From NCBI RefSeq assembly GCF_017798205.1, contig NZ_CP060010.1, positions 3,038,001 through 3,102,000 on the forward strand: a DNA stretch of 64,000 nucleotides, in the 5' to 3' direction. Positions within the stretch are counted from its first letter, which is position 1. Each line of letters begins with the position of its first letter. This stretch comes from Cognatishimia activa. GTDB lineage: Bacteria > Pseudomonadota > Alphaproteobacteria > Rhodobacterales > Rhodobacteraceae. Of the stretch, positions 9,065-17,932 are shown in pieces. The position numbers and the translations under genes were made by a program. The notes under the pieces were generated by a model, which was not told the origin of the DNA, did no database searches, and saw only the letters and a list, made by a program, of their open reading frames with translations.

Positions 9065-10246
9065 ATGAACGGAGCGGATACCGCCTGGATCATCGTCGCC
9101 ACGGCGCTCGTGCTGATGATGACACTGCCGGGGCTGGCACTTTTTTACGGAGGCCTCGTGCGCGCGCGCAACGTCCTCAGCGTCTTTATGCATTGCTATG
9201 CGATTGCCTGCTTGATGAGCGTTCTGTGGCTCGTCTTTGGCTACTCCATCGCCTTTGGCGGCGGCACGTCGGGATACTGGGGTGGTCTGGACAAGATGTT
9301 CCTGTCGGGCGTCACCACGGATAGCCTGTCTGGCACCCTGCCCGAGGTTCTTTTCTTTGCATTCCAGATGACCTTCGCGATCATCACACCAGCGCTGATC
9401 GTTGGCGCCTATGTGGAGCGCATCGGCTTTGGCTTTGTGCTGCTGTTTTCCGCGCTATGGATGCTGATCTGCTACGCGCCGGTTGTGCACTGGGTCTGGG
9501 GCGGCGGCCTCCTCGCGGATGGCGGCATCTTTGGCGATAGCGGCGTGCGTGACTTTGCAGGCGGCATCGTGGTGCACGAGACCGCGGGTATCGCGGCGCT
9601 GGTGATCGCGGTTCTGCTAGGCGCACGTAAGAACAGCACAACGCCTCCGCATGCACCTTGGATGGTCATGGTTGGCGCAGCACTTCTGTGGGTCGGTTGG
9701 TTCGGCTTTAACGGCGGCTCTCAGCTCGCGGCAGACGGCGGCGCGGCGATGGCTCTGACCGTCACCCATATCTCTGCAGCCACCGCTTCCCTGACCTGGG
9801 CCCTGTGGGAGAAATTTAAATACGGCAAAGCCTCTCTGGTGGGTCTGGTCACCGGTACCATCGCAGGTCTGGCGTCTATCACACCGGCATCCGGTTTTGT
9901 CGGCCCTGTTGAGGCGCTGATCATCGGTGCAGTTGCAGGCGTTCTCTGCCAAGAGGCCGTGAACGTGATCCGCAACATGCTGAAAATTGACGACACGCTC
10001 GATGTCTTCGCAGTTCACGGCGTGGGCGGCATCTTCGGCACCATCATGATCGCGGTCTTCGGCCAAGCGTCTTTCGCAGCGCAGCTCGGATCACTGGCGA
10101 TCGTGGGTGTGTTCACTCTGGTTGTGACCTTTGTGCTGGTGAAAGTCGTCGGTATGATCACACCGCTGCGTGTGGATGAGGAAACAGAGACCACCGGCCT
10201 GGACCTGACTGTACACGGCGAACGCGCTTACGACGTCAGCTCGTAA
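9065..10246 (+). CDS. amtB: AmtB-type ammonium transporter
   Basis: Inner-membrane ammonium channel/transporter of the Amt/Rh family. 393 residues, almost entirely transmembrane helices. The conserved pore histidines are in VVHETAG and VHGVGG, and LFYGGLVRARN occupies the first helix. The RBS AAGGGGAAGATC precedes the ATG. Unlike the usual glnK-amtB pair, no PII gene lies upstream (cinA) or downstream (coq10-like, opposite strand), so its PII partner must be elsewhere. A strong terminator follows. Confidence 0.95.
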   Translation: MNGADTAWIIVATALVLMMTLPGLALFYGGLVRARNVLSVFMHCYAIACLMSVLWLVFGYSIAFGGGTSGYWGGLDKMFLSGVTTDSLSGTLPEVLFFAFQMTFAIITPALIVGAYVERIGFGFVLLFSALWMLICYAPVVHWVWGGGLLADGGIFGDSGVRDFAGGIVVHETAGIAALVIAVLLGARKNSTTPPHAPWMVMVGAALLWVGWFGFNGGSQLAADGGAAMALTVTHISAATASLTWALWEKFKYGKASLVGLVTGTIAGLASITPASGFVGPVEALIIGAVAGVLCQEAVNVIRNMLKIDDTLDVFAVHGVGGIFGTIMIAVFGQASFAAQLGSLAIVGVFTLVVTFVLVKVVGMITPLRVDEETETTGLDLTVHGERAYDVSS

Positions 10247-10267
10247 TGCCATCAAAAAATTGAAATC

Positions 10268-10293
10268 GGGCGCTCTTCGGAGCGCCCTTTTTT
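10268..10293 (+). terminator. Rho-independent terminator after amtB
   Basis: Perfect 8-bp stem GGGCGCTC/GAGCGCCC with a TTCG tetraloop, followed by six T. It lies between the convergent genes amtB and coq10-like and touches the coq10-like stop codon. Its reverse complement also has a T-rich tail, so it may serve both strands. Confidence 0.9.
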
Positions 10294-10735
10294 ATGCGTA
10301 AAGCTCGGCCGCGCGATTTTCAAAGGCGCGCACGATGCGGTTCATGGCCTCGTTGAAGACAACGCCGATGACGCCCTGCAAGATCGCATTTTTGAACTCG
10401 AAATCGACAAAGAAATCGACTTCGCATCCGCCCTCTACGTCTTTGAATTTCCAAGTAGACTTGAGGTATTTGAACGGGCCATCCAGATATTCTGTATCTA
10501 TGGATTTCTCGCTTTCAAACAGCGTCACCCGCGACCCGAATTTCTCGCGAAACACTTTGAACGAGATCACTAGATCCGCCAGCATGACCTCTGCTGCGCC
10601 CTCAGGCACGCGCGAGCGAATGCGCGCAGCCGCGCACCAGGGTAGAAACTGCGGATAGGACGCCACGTCTGCCACCAGCGCATACATCTGCGTCGCCGTA
10701 TAGGGCAGCACTCGAGTTTCGGAATGGCGTGGCAT
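10292..10735 (-). CDS. Coq10/START-domain ubiquinone-binding protein
   Basis: 147-residue type II toxin RatA/Coq10-like polyketide cyclase (START fold). In alphaproteobacteria this family is taken to bind or chaperone ubiquinone for the respiratory chain. The N terminus [21 protein letters not shown] and the [10 protein letters not shown] motif are typical. The ATG at 10735 is preferred over one at 10822, because homology begins at MPRHSET and the longer form would run into the opposite hpt start. It is divergent from hpt with under 85 bp between starts. Confidence 0.85.
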   Translation of the reverse strand: MPRHSETRVLPYTATQMYALVADVASYPQFLPWCAAARIRSRVPEGAAEVMLADLVISFKVFREKFGSRVTLFESEKSIDTEYLDGPFKYLKSTWKFKDVEGGCEVDFFVDFEFKNAILQGVIGVVFNEAMNRIVRAFENRAAELYA

Positions 10736-10815
10736 TTTCGTTCTTTGACCGCTCGGTTGTCCTTGATCCTTCGCGCCCATTTCGTATGGTTGGCGCGGAA
10801 ATTCAAGGGGGCAGC

Positions 10816-11358
10816 ATGACACAGCCAGCTTATGTGATCGACAAAATGATCTCGGCCAAAAGCATCGACGCGCGGATCGAAGAGCTTTGCAGCGAAATCC
10901 GGCGGGAGTTTGCGGACACGGACAAGCTGGTTGTTGTGGGGCTGTTGCGTGGCTCTTTCGTCTTTATCGCAGATCTTGTGCGAGAGCTGGACCTACCGGT
11001 CGAAGTCGACTTCCTTGAGGCGTCCTCCTACGGCGACGCCATGGAAAGCAGTCGCGAGGTGCGGATCCTCAAAGATCTGCGTGGCGAAATCGAAGGCCGC
11101 GATGTGTTGGTGGTGGAGGATATCGTCGACACGGGGCACACGCTGCACCATGTGTCTCGCTTCCTGCAGAACCGATCCCCGCGCAAAATGAAGACCATTG
11201 CGCTGTTGGACAAACCCAGCCGTCGCGAAGCCGATGTGCGCGCCGATTGGGTGGGCTTTGAGATCCCCGATGAATTCGTTGTCGGTTATGGCATTGATTA
11301 CGCTCAAAGAAACCGGAACCTGCCCTTTATCGGCAAGGTACGTTTCGTCGAGGAATAG
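10816..11358 (+). CDS. hpt: hypoxanthine phosphoribosyltransferase
   Basis: Purine-salvage enzyme that joins hypoxanthine (or guanine) to PRPP. 180 residues; the PRPP-binding signature [14 protein letters not shown] is near residue 98, and [16 protein letters not shown] near residue 40 is also typical. The ATG at 10816, after AAGGGGGCAGC, is chosen rather than an in-frame start at 10729 that would add 29 unconserved residues. Confidence 0.93.
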   Translation: MTQPAYVIDKMISAKSIDARIEELCSEIRREFADTDKLVVVGLLRGSFVFIADLVRELDLPVEVDFLEASSYGDAMESSREVRILKDLRGEIEGRDVLVVEDIVDTGHTLHHVSRFLQNRSPRKMKTIALLDKPSRREADVRADWVGFEIPDEFVVGYGIDYAQRNRNLPFIGKVRFVEE

Positions 11359-11464
11359 GCGGAGTTCACGACATCGTGAAGCCAAATTTGGGTCATGCTT
11401 CCCAAATCGCGCCCAGCGTTGCTACACTCGTGGAAAGTAGATTTACCAGCAGGAGTGTTACACC

Positions 11465-11923
11465 ATGGCCAAGAAACTACTCACCACCCTTACATTGATG
11501 GCCTCAATGACAGCCGGCGCCGCCTTTGCCGGCGGGCATATCGAGGGCGCAATAAAGGCCCGGCAAGGTCAGATGCAACTTTACGCACATTACCTTGGCA
11601 TCCTTGGCGGCATGGCGCGCGGCAATGCGGATTATGACGCCGCAGCGGCGCAGGCCGCAGCAGACAACCTGCTGGCGGTGGCGTCTCTGAACGCGGGTTC
11701 TCTCTGGCCACAGGGCTCTGATATGGACAGTGCGGAAGGTACCCGCGCGAAGGCGGCGATCTGGGAGAACTTCCCTGATGTGGGCGCGAAATCCATGGCG
11801 CTGACAAGTGCTGCAGCCAATATGGCCACTGCAGCAGGCACCGACCTTGACTCCCTGCGCGCCGCGATGGGCGATCTGGGCGGCACTTGTGGTGCATGTC
11901 ACAAGGCCTATCGGGGTCGCTAA
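11465..11923 (+). CDS. cytochrome c' (periplasmic, high-spin heme)
   Basis: 152-residue c-type cytochrome. A signal peptide (residues 1-22, ending AAFA) is followed by a four-helix-bundle domain and a C-terminal heme motif CGACHKAYRGR, the signature of cytochrome c' (binding of NO or other small ligands). The RBS AGGAG lies ten bases before the ATG. The diheme cytochrome starts seven bases after its stop, so the two are co-transcribed. The physiological partner cannot be named from sequence. Confidence 0.9.
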   Translation: MAKKLLTTLTLMASMTAGAAFAGGHIEGAIKARQGQMQLYAHYLGILGGMARGNADYDAAAAQAAADNLLAVASLNAGSLWPQGSDMDSAEGTRAKAAIWENFPDVGAKSMALTSAAANMATAAGTDLDSLRAAMGDLGGTCGACHKAYRGR

Positions 11924-11929
11924 TCCCCT

Positions 11930-12808
11930 ATGGGACGTTTTATCCGTTTGATCTTTGTGCTGGCCCTTCTTGGGCTGGCCGTTTTCTTTTTCGTGACGCG
12001 ACCCGGACAGGTCGACAGCGCCAGCTTTGACGGTCTGACAGCGGATCCGGTACATGGCAAAGACGTGTTTCATGCCGCGGGCTGTGCATCCTGTCACGTC
12101 GCCCCAAAGGCCGAGATCGGCGATGCTCCGGTTTTGGCGGGCGGTCAGGCCTTTCCTTCGGATTTCGGGACCTTCTATGCGCCTAACATCTCGCCGGATC
12201 CAGTGGCGGGGATTGGCGGCTGGAACACGGTTGACTTCGCGAATGCGGTTCAGAAAGGCGTAAGCCCTGCGGGGAAACACTATTATCCCGCATTTCCCTA
12301 TGTGTCCTACGCCAAGATCACGCCGCAGGATGTGGTGGATCTGAAGGCCTTTATGGAGACCCTACCCGCCTCTGGCGAAGCGAACACTCCCCATGATGTG
12401 GGGTTCCCCTTTAGCTACCGACGCGCTTTGGGCGGATGGAAACTGCTCTTTGGGGCCAGCGACTGGGTTGTGAGTGATGTTGGAACGCCTGAACTGGAGC
12501 GCGGCCGCTATCTGGTCGAAGCGCTAGGACACTGCGGCGAATGCCATACGCCGCGGAACGCACTAGGTGGCTTGGATCGCGCGTCGTGGCTGACTGGATC
12601 TGTCTTGCCGGGCGAAGGCAAAGTGCCAGGTATCACCCCATCAGAGCTTGATTGGAGCCCTGAAGACATCGCCTATTATCTGGAAAGCGGCTTCACACCC
12701 AGCTTTGACAGCGCCGGCGGCGCAATGGCGCATGTGGTTGAGAACATGTCGAAATTACCAGTAGAGGACCGCAACGCGATTGCGGCCTATGTGGCGTCTT
12801 TGCCATAA
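11930..12808 (+). CDS. membrane-anchored diheme cytochrome c
   Basis: 292 residues with an uncleaved-looking N-terminal hydrophobic anchor (about 6-22), then two cytochrome c domains with heme motifs CASCH (52-56) and CGECH (202-206). It resembles the cytochrome subunits of periplasmic dehydrogenases, but no dehydrogenase gene is adjacent. Its probable role is periplasmic electron transfer together with the upstream cytochrome c'. Confidence 0.88.
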   Translation: MGRFIRLIFVLALLGLAVFFFVTRPGQVDSASFDGLTADPVHGKDVFHAAGCASCHVAPKAEIGDAPVLAGGQAFPSDFGTFYAPNISPDPVAGIGGWNTVDFANAVQKGVSPAGKHYYPAFPYVSYAKITPQDVVDLKAFMETLPASGEANTPHDVGFPFSYRRALGGWKLLFGASDWVVSDVGTPELERGRYLVEALGHCGECHTPRNALGGLDRASWLTGSVLPGEGKVPGITPSELDWSPEDIAYYLESGFTPSFDSAGGAMAHVVENMSKLPVEDRNAIAAYVASLP

Positions 12809-12814
12809 ATGAAA

Positions 12815-12846
12815 CCGCCGGAGGCTCGGGTTGGAGCCTCCGGCGG
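12815..12846. terminator. 13-bp perfect hairpin between cytochrome c and lipA
   Basis: Perfect 13-bp inverted repeat (12815-12827 with 12834-12846) and a 6-base loop, between two converging genes. No long T-run follows on either strand, but the stem is very stable. It abuts a copy of the dispersed ATATTTTCAGCAAGAGAAAG element and probably ends transcription of one or both genes. Confidence 0.6.
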
Positions 12847-12847
12847 G

Positions 12848-12868
12848 GATATTTTCAGCAAGAGAAAG
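12848..12868. repeat. dispersed intergenic repeat, copy 1
   Basis: This 21-bp block is identical (reverse-complemented) to the copy at 28042-28062 and similar to those at 17972-17992 and 59811-59831. Core: ATATTTTCAGCAAGAGAAAG. It sits two bases from the lipA stop codon, with a GC-rich hairpin on its other side, the same order as at the tetR stop near 28040. Confidence 0.7.
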
Positions 12869-12870
12869 AC

Positions 12871-13824
12871 TTAGGCACGCGCGAGTTTTGCGCGGCGGTT
12901 GTCGCGCAGGCGGACGAAGTCATCGCCTGCGTGATAGGAGCTGCGGGTGAGCGGTGTGGCTGAGACCATGAGGAAGCCTTTGCCATAGGCGGCTTTCTCG
13001 TATTGCTCGAACTCTTCTGGCGTCACGAAACGGTCCACCGCGTGGTGCTTCGGGGTTGGCTGCAGATACTGGCCGATGGTCAGGAAATCGATGTCGGCGG
13101 CGCGCATGTCTTCCATGACTTGCATCACGGCCTGACGGTCTTCGCCAAGGCCGACCATGATGCCAGATTTGGTGAAGATCTCTGGGTCGAGTTCTTTGAC
13201 GCGCTGCAACAGGCGCAGAGAATGGAAATAACGCGCGCCAGGGCGCACTTCTGGGTAGAGGCCCGGGACGGTTTCAAGATTGTGGTTGAAGACGTCAGGT
13301 TTCGCGTCGGTCACGATTTTCAGCACCGAAGGATCACAGCGGATGAAGTCCGGTGTCAGGATTTCAATCGTGGTGCCCGGGCTGCGGTGGCGGATCGCGC
13401 GGATGGTTTGGGCGAAATGCTCGGCTCCGCCGTCTTCGATGTCGTCACGATCCACCGAGGTGATGACCACGTGGTTAAGGCCAAGTTTCTGGACCGCATC
13501 GGCCACGCGGCCCGGTTCAAACGGGTCCAGATCCTCTGGTGGCTTGCCGGTGGCGATATTGCAGAATGTGCAGGCGCGGGTGCAGACCTCGCCCATGATC
13601 ATCATGGTCGCGTGACCCTGGGACCAGCATTCGCCCGCGTTTGGACAGGCCGCCTCTTCGCAGACTGTCGCAAGGTTATGCTCGCGCATGATCTTTTTGG
13701 TCGCGTTATAGCCCTCTCCTGTTGGCGCCTTGACGCGGATCCATTTGGGTTTCTTCGGCTGGGCATTGTCCGGCCGATGGGCTTTTTCAGGATGGCGCTG
13801 CTCTGGGATCTTCAGGTCTCTCAC
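12871..13824 (-). CDS. lipA: lipoyl synthase
   Basis: Radical-SAM enzyme that inserts two sulfurs into protein-bound octanoate to form lipoate. 317 residues; the auxiliary cluster motif [13 protein letters not shown] (near residue 55) and the radical-SAM motif CTRACTFC (near residue 82) are both intact. GTG start at 13824 with GAGGAG upstream. Monocistronic on the minus strand; lipB is not in this window. Confidence 0.96.
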   Translation of the reverse strand: MRDLKIPEQRHPEKAHRPDNAQPKKPKWIRVKAPTGEGYNATKKIMREHNLATVCEEAACPNAGECWSQGHATMMIMGEVCTRACTFCNIATGKPPEDLDPFEPGRVADAVQKLGLNHVVITSVDRDDIEDGGAEHFAQTIRAIRHRSPGTTIEILTPDFIRCDPSVLKIVTDAKPDVFNHNLETVPGLYPEVRPGARYFHSLRLLQRVKELDPEIFTKSGIMVGLGEDRQAVMQVMEDMRAADIDFLTIGQYLQPTPKHHAVDRFVTPEEFEQYEKAAYGKGFLMVSATPLTRSSYHAGDDFVRLRDNRRAKLARA

Positions 13825-14045
13825 GCGGCTCTCCTCTGCACTCGTTCAAGCTTTGGAACTGCTAACATAGCTCTAGATTTACGCAAGGGCCAGTCATGCA
13901 GGGCAGCTATGCGTTTTGCGCCCACCTGCCTAAGCAGATGGCAAAGGCGTTTTGCGGCCCCGTCGCCGGCACGCAAGCTGTTGAAGCCCTTCGGGAATCG
14001 CCTTATGCCGCAGTGCAGAACTATCCTATCCCACAGAGGCTCCTT

Positions 14046-14594
14046 ATGTTTGCAGGACAAAAACTCCCCAATGTCACCTTCCGCACGCGCGTTCGCGACG
14101 ACAGCATCGAAGGTCCAAACCCCTTCCGCTGGCAGGACATGACCACCGCAGATTACTTTGAAGGCAAGCGCGTTGTGCTGTTTTCCCTGCCGGGTGCGTT
14201 CACCCCGACATGCTCGACATACCAGCTGCCAGGCTTTGAGAACGGCTTTGCTGATTTCGCGGCCGAAGGCATCGATGCGATCTATTGCATGTCTGTGAAC
14301 GACTCTTTTGTGATGAACAAATGGGCCGAAGCGCAGGGCATCAAAAACGTCGGCGTAATCCCTGACGGCTCTGGTGAATTCACCCGCAAAGTCGGCATGC
14401 TGGTGGACAAAGACAACCTCGGGTTCGGCATGCGCTCCTGGCGCTATGCGGCTGTCATCGACAATGGCGTTGTTGAGGCCTTCTTTGAAGAGCCAGGCCG
14501 CGACGACAACCACCCAGAGGATCCTTATGGCGAAAGCGCGCCAGAGAATGTTCTGAGCTATCTTAAGAACAAGGTCGACACTGTCGCGGCCTAA
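14046..14594 (+). CDS. peroxiredoxin (Prx5-like redoxin)
   Basis: 182-residue thiol peroxidase of the atypical Prx5/hybrid-redoxin type. Peroxidatic Cys56 lies in PGAFTPTCSTYQLPGF; FSLPGAFTPTCS is the family signature. It reduces hydrogen peroxide or alkyl hydroperoxides, probably with thioredoxin or glutaredoxin. The ATG at 14046 gives the family's usual N terminus MFAGQKLPNVTF; an upstream in-frame start at 13896 would add 50 unconserved residues. A strong terminator follows. Confidence 0.9.
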   Translation: MFAGQKLPNVTFRTRVRDDSIEGPNPFRWQDMTTADYFEGKRVVLFSLPGAFTPTCSTYQLPGFENGFADFAAEGIDAIYCMSVNDSFVMNKWAEAQGIKNVGVIPDGSGEFTRKVGMLVDKDNLGFGMRSWRYAAVIDNGVVEAFFEEPGRDDNHPEDPYGESAPENVLSYLKNKVDTVAA

Positions 14595-14617
14595 GCCTCT
14601 GTGAAAATTACGTAAAA

Positions 14618-14645
14618 GGCCCGCGACTATCGCGGGCCTTTTTTG
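14618..14645 (+). terminator. Rho-independent terminator after the peroxiredoxin
   Basis: Perfect 9-bp stem GGCCCGCGA/TCGCGGGCC with loop CTA, followed by six T, G and more T. It ends the peroxiredoxin transcript directly against the stop codon of the converging DUF6456 gene. Confidence 0.92.
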
Positions 14646-15731
14646 TTACCAGATCAGATCGCCGACCTCGGGATCGCAATTGCGGTAATGTTCAGCAAGC
14701 CTCGTCAAGGCGATCCGCAGAACCACTTTGCCCGACCGCGCAGGCCACCCGAGGTGTTTTTCTGTCGCCTCCATACCGTCCATGTGACAGCAGCACCTGA
14801 GGACCACATCCGACAACCCATCGCCCAGAGTTTCGAGCGCGGCGGTCACCCGGGCCCGCGCTGTCGCTGGTCCGCTTGCCGGAGACCTTGAGGACTTGGT
14901 GGTTTGCGTTGGTGTCAGGAAATGGGACCAATCTTGCGTTAGCCCCGGCTCTAGATGTGCCAGTTCAAAATCCTCGCGCAACCGCTCCCCTGCCCGCACC
15001 AGCTCACGCGACAGGTACGGTGTGCCATCCTTGTCACGGCGACGGGCCAGCACAGCCATCGGGCCCTCAGAACTGTGAAAGCGGACACGGCCGACTTGGC
15101 GCGCCTGAGGTTGGGTTTCAAACTCGGCCTGTGCCTCTTGAAACCCCGTTGCAGAATTTTCGCGCCGCGCCAATAGCCTCTGCAGAGCCGCCCTTCCCTG
15201 CGGCGTGATCACATAGCGTGCCACCCGCCCGCCGGACTTGCAGGAAATCCAATCCTTGAGCGCCATGGCCTCTGCTACCGCGCGGTCCGTGACTGCCGTG
15301 CGCTCACTTTGCCCGTTCAATCCCTCGCGCATGACCACGGCCTTATCAAGATCCTGTGCGACCGCAAGAATGGCGCCTGAATGACTAAGGCCCGTCAGGA
15401 CCTCAAGGGCCGCTGCATCCAAAGTTTCGTCGCTGGCTGGGGGATCAACTACATGACCATCCATCCCAATTGTCTCCGTCGCTGAGAGGGGCGGTTTGGT
15501 CGGAGACACGCGGGCGCTGAGTGCAGCCAAAGCGGAATCGATCAAGGGATCGTCACGACGGGATTCAACCCGCCTGATCTGGCGCATGATGGTCGATGCA
15601 TGACATTTGGAATGTCGCGCAAGCTCTCGAATTGAAACACCTTTTTCCGTATGGGCCAAGTAGCGCACCGCATAGGGTGGCACCCAGGTGGGAATGCTGT
15701 TCAGGTTGTGGTCTCTGGTCCTCTCCGACAT
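14646..15731 (-). CDS. DUF6456 helix-turn-helix protein
   Basis: 361 residues. The N terminus has a helix-turn-helix (about 20-50, KGVSIRELARHSKCHASTIMRQIRR), a middle winged-helix-like region around CKSGGRVARYVITPQGRAAL, and a C-terminal DUF6456 domain ending with GWPARSGKVVLRIAL. Probably a DNA-binding regulator; no target is known. The start at 15731 gives MSERTRDHN, and the longer form from 15815 is not supported. It is divergent from the DUF6477 gene across 238 bp containing a DnaA box. Confidence 0.8.
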   Translation of the reverse strand: MSERTRDHNLNSIPTWVPPYAVRYLAHTEKGVSIRELARHSKCHASTIMRQIRRVESRRDDPLIDSALAALSARVSPTKPPLSATETIGMDGHVVDPPASDETLDAAALEVLTGLSHSGAILAVAQDLDKAVVMREGLNGQSERTAVTDRAVAEAMALKDWISCKSGGRVARYVITPQGRAALQRLLARRENSATGFQEAQAEFETQPQARQVGRVRFHSSEGPMAVLARRRDKDGTPYLSRELVRAGERLREDFELAHLEPGLTQDWSHFLTPTQTTKSSRSPASGPATARARVTAALETLGDGLSDVVLRCCCHMDGMEATEKHLGWPARSGKVVLRIALTRLAEHYRNCDPEVGDLIW

Positions 15732-15793
15732 GTGAAATACCCCACGGAAGGTACACAAAACTGCCCTTTTTATCCGCGTTATTGTCCCCGGAT

Positions 15794-15802
15794 TTATCCA
15801 CA
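15794..15802 (+). promoter_or_regulatory. perfect DnaA box TTATCCACA
   Basis: Exact match to the consensus DnaA box, in the gap between the divergent DUF6456 and DUF6477 genes. A second exact copy lies upstream of ssb (62669-62677). A single box could allow DnaA-dependent regulation; there is no cluster suggesting an origin. Confidence 0.5.
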
Positions 15803-15969
15803 CGCTAGGCAGCATTGGTTACCGACGCGTTAAAATATGCGTGCGGATCCGATGATTGTTTCCATTTGGTAAACAGTGCCTGAGGTGCCCGCACGGTGCT
15901 TTACGTCCACGCAACACCCCAATGGGCCGTGGCACGCTTGGCTGCGATTCCAGAAAAGGGGACAGAGTC

Positions 15970-16254
15970 ATGGATATCTTGCAGCGCATGAACCGCCTAA
16001 AGCGCCCACCAATCCTGGTGCGCGCCGCCAAAGAAGGCGCCCTCAGCTATCGGCGCGACACACATCTGAAACGCTTTTTCGGAGAGGTGCCTCCGATGCA
16101 AAGCAAGGATCTTTTGGGACGTCTTTTGCATCTTGAGGATCAAAGCAACGATCAAAGACTGGCAGAAACGGCTGACTATTCCGTCACGCGCCACGTGGAC
16201 ATTTTGATCGCAGTCATAGGCGAAGCGCAGATTTTCCGCGCCTCGCAGTCGTAG
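15970..16254 (+). CDS. DUF6477 family small protein
   Basis: 94 residues, MDILQRMNRLKRPPILVRAA at the N terminus and YSVTRHVDILIAVIGEAQIF at the C terminus, matching the Rhodobacterales DUF6477 family. Function unknown. RBS AAAAGGGG about ten bases before the ATG. It converges on the mttB-family gene, with only nine bases between stops. The divergent DUF6456 regulator is a plausible partner (inferred). Confidence 0.8.
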   Translation: MDILQRMNRLKRPPILVRAAKEGALSYRRDTHLKRFFGEVPPMQSKDLLGRLLHLEDQSNDQRLAETADYSVTRHVDILIAVIGEAQIFRASQS

Positions 16255-16263
16255 ATTGCGCCC

Positions 16264-17808
16264 TTAGATAAAGGCGTCTGGCATGGACGCCTTTTTCTCA
16301 GCCACATAGGCGTTGAGCGCCTCTTCGATGGCCGGATCAATCGCCGGTTTCTGGTAGTTGTCCAGCAGGGTCTTGACGCGATTGGCCGCAAGGGTTTGCG
16401 TATCGCGCGCGCCCTCTTCTTCCCAGGTTTCAAAGGGCTTGTAGTCCAGGAGTTCCGAGCGCCAGAAGGCCGATTTGAAGTTCGCCTGCGTATGGGCACA
16501 GCCCAGATAATGACCGCCTGGTCCGACTTCGCGGATCGCGTCCATCGCTTGGCCGTTCGTGTCAATCGCAACGCCTTCGGCCATTTTCTGCAGGATGCCG
16601 AGCTGGTCTGCGTCCATCACGAACTTCTCGAAAGACGACACCAGACCGCCCTCAAGCCAGCCACAGCTGTGCAGCATGAAGTTCACGCCGCCCATCAGCG
16701 CCGCATTATGCGTGTGTGCAGTTTCATAGGCCGCCTGCGCATCTGGCAGTTTGGAGCCACAGAGACCGCCACCCGAACGGAACGGCAGCCCCATGCGACG
16801 GGCCAGTTGGCCTGCGCCATAGAGGATCTGGCTCGCTTCAGGCGTGCCGAAGGTTGGTGCACCAGAGCCCATGTCGATCGAGGTCACGAAGGCCCCAAAG
16901 ATGACCGGCGCACCTTTGCGAATGAGCTGGCTATAGGCGATGCCCGCGAGGACTTCGGCCATGACCTGTGTCAGAGTGCCAGCCACAGAGACAGGCGCCA
17001 TTGCACCGCCCACAATGAACGGAGACACGATGCAGGCTTGGTTGTTCTTGGCGTAAACCTCAAGTGCGCCCATCATCACATCGTCAAATGTCATCGGCGA
17101 GTTGATGTTGATGAGCGAGGTCATGACGGTGTTGTCTTGAACGAAATCCTTGCCAAAGAGAATGCCCGCCATATCCACAGAATCCTGCGCGCGGCTTGGT
17201 TCCGTGACTGACCCCATGAAGGGCTTGTCACTCAGCGTCATATGCGCGAGCAGCATGTCCAGGTGACGTTTGTTAACCGGAATATCGGTTGGTTCGCAGA
17301 CCGTGCCACCGGAGTGGTGGAGGTATTTGGACATATAGCCCAGCTTCACGAATTTCTGGAAGTCATCCATGGTCGCATAGCGACGCCCACCATCCACATC
17401 ACGCACGAACGGAGGGCCATAGACCGGTGCACAGACCAGAGAGTTGCCGCCAATCACAACGGATTTTTCCGGATTGCGGGCGTGCTGAGTGATTGTCGAC
17501 GGAGCAGTTTTACACAGCTCACGTGCCAAACCGCGCGGGATGCGAACGCGTTCACCTTCGACGGTGGCACCGGCCTCTTTCCAGCGCTCCAGAGCGGCTG
17601 GGTTGTCGACAAAGTTAACACCAACCTCTTCGAGGATGGTTTCAGCATTGGTCTCGATGATCTCGAGCGCCTCTTCGGTAAGGATCTCAAACAGCGGGAT
17701 ATTGCGTTCGATATACTTAGCGGTTTCGATCTTGATCGACCCACGTTCTGCACGGCGGGCTGCGCCCCCGCCTCCACGGCTACGACGACGAGATGTTGCT
17801 TCGGCCAT
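16264..17808 (-). CDS. MttB-family (non-pyrrolysine) methyltransferase
   Basis: 514-residue member of the trimethylamine:corrinoid methyltransferase superfamily. There is no in-frame amber codon, so it is of the non-pyrrolysine type, whose known members demethylate quaternary amines such as glycine betaine. The family body is clear (GGNSLVCAPVYGPPFV, GGTVCEPTDIPVNKRH, GGGLCGSKLPDAQAAYE). The N terminus is basic and disordered (RRRSRGGGG). The ATG at 17808 with AGGA seven bases upstream is preferred to GTG at 17820. No corrinoid protein gene is adjacent, so the substrate is uncertain. Confidence 0.88.
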   Translation of the reverse strand: MAEATSRRRSRGGGGAARRAERGSIKIETAKYIERNIPLFEILTEEALEIIETNAETILEEVGVNFVDNPAALERWKEAGATVEGERVRIPRGLARELCKTAPSTITQHARNPEKSVVIGGNSLVCAPVYGPPFVRDVDGGRRYATMDDFQKFVKLGYMSKYLHHSGGTVCEPTDIPVNKRHLDMLLAHMTLSDKPFMGSVTEPSRAQDSVDMAGILFGKDFVQDNTVMTSLININSPMTFDDVMMGALEVYAKNNQACIVSPFIVGGAMAPVSVAGTLTQVMAEVLAGIAYSQLIRKGAPVIFGAFVTSIDMGSGAPTFGTPEASQILYGAGQLARRMGLPFRSGGGLCGSKLPDAQAAYETAHTHNAALMGGVNFMLHSCGWLEGGLVSSFEKFVMDADQLGILQKMAEGVAIDTNGQAMDAIREVGPGGHYLGCAHTQANFKSAFWRSELLDYKPFETWEEEGARDTQTLAANRVKTLLDNYQKPAIDPAIEEALNAYVAEKKASMPDAFI

Positions 17809-17839
17809 TTTGTTCCTCACCCTCAGGCGTTAAAAGTTG

Positions 17840-17928
17840 ATCTTATCTAGCCCGCCCCCATTTGTCGCCACCGAGGGATTGCGGCTATTTGCCGAAAAAA
17901 GCGACATTTGACGCGCGGATTTGTCGCC
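17840..17928 (-). promoter_or_regulatory. candidate mttB promoter with GCGACAAA repeats
   Basis: On the minus strand a TAAGAT -10-like hexamer (17840-17845) lies 17 bp from GCGACA (17863-17868). The sequence GGCGACAAA occurs at 17861-17869 and again at 17920-17928; an inverted GCGACA is at 17901-17906. The motif overlapping the -35 position suggests an operator or activator site. No regulator can be named. Confidence 0.4.
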
Positions 17929-17932
17929 TTTA

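Noticed and set aside
10729-10815. Longer N terminus for hpt
   Set aside because: The added residues are unconserved and would overlap the coq10-like start; AAGGGGG precedes the ATG at 10816.
13821-14513. A 230-codon minus-strand frame over the peroxiredoxin
   Set aside because: The plus strand encodes a canonical peroxiredoxin with PTCS motif, RBS region and terminator; the opposite frame shows no family features.
15732-15969. Replication origin near the DnaA box
   Set aside because: Only one exact box is present, with no AT-rich unwinding region or dnaA/parAB/hemE neighbours.
16264-17808. Possible pyrrolysine-coding amber codon in mttB
   Set aside because: The frame is open throughout without TAG, so it belongs to the non-pyrrolysine family.
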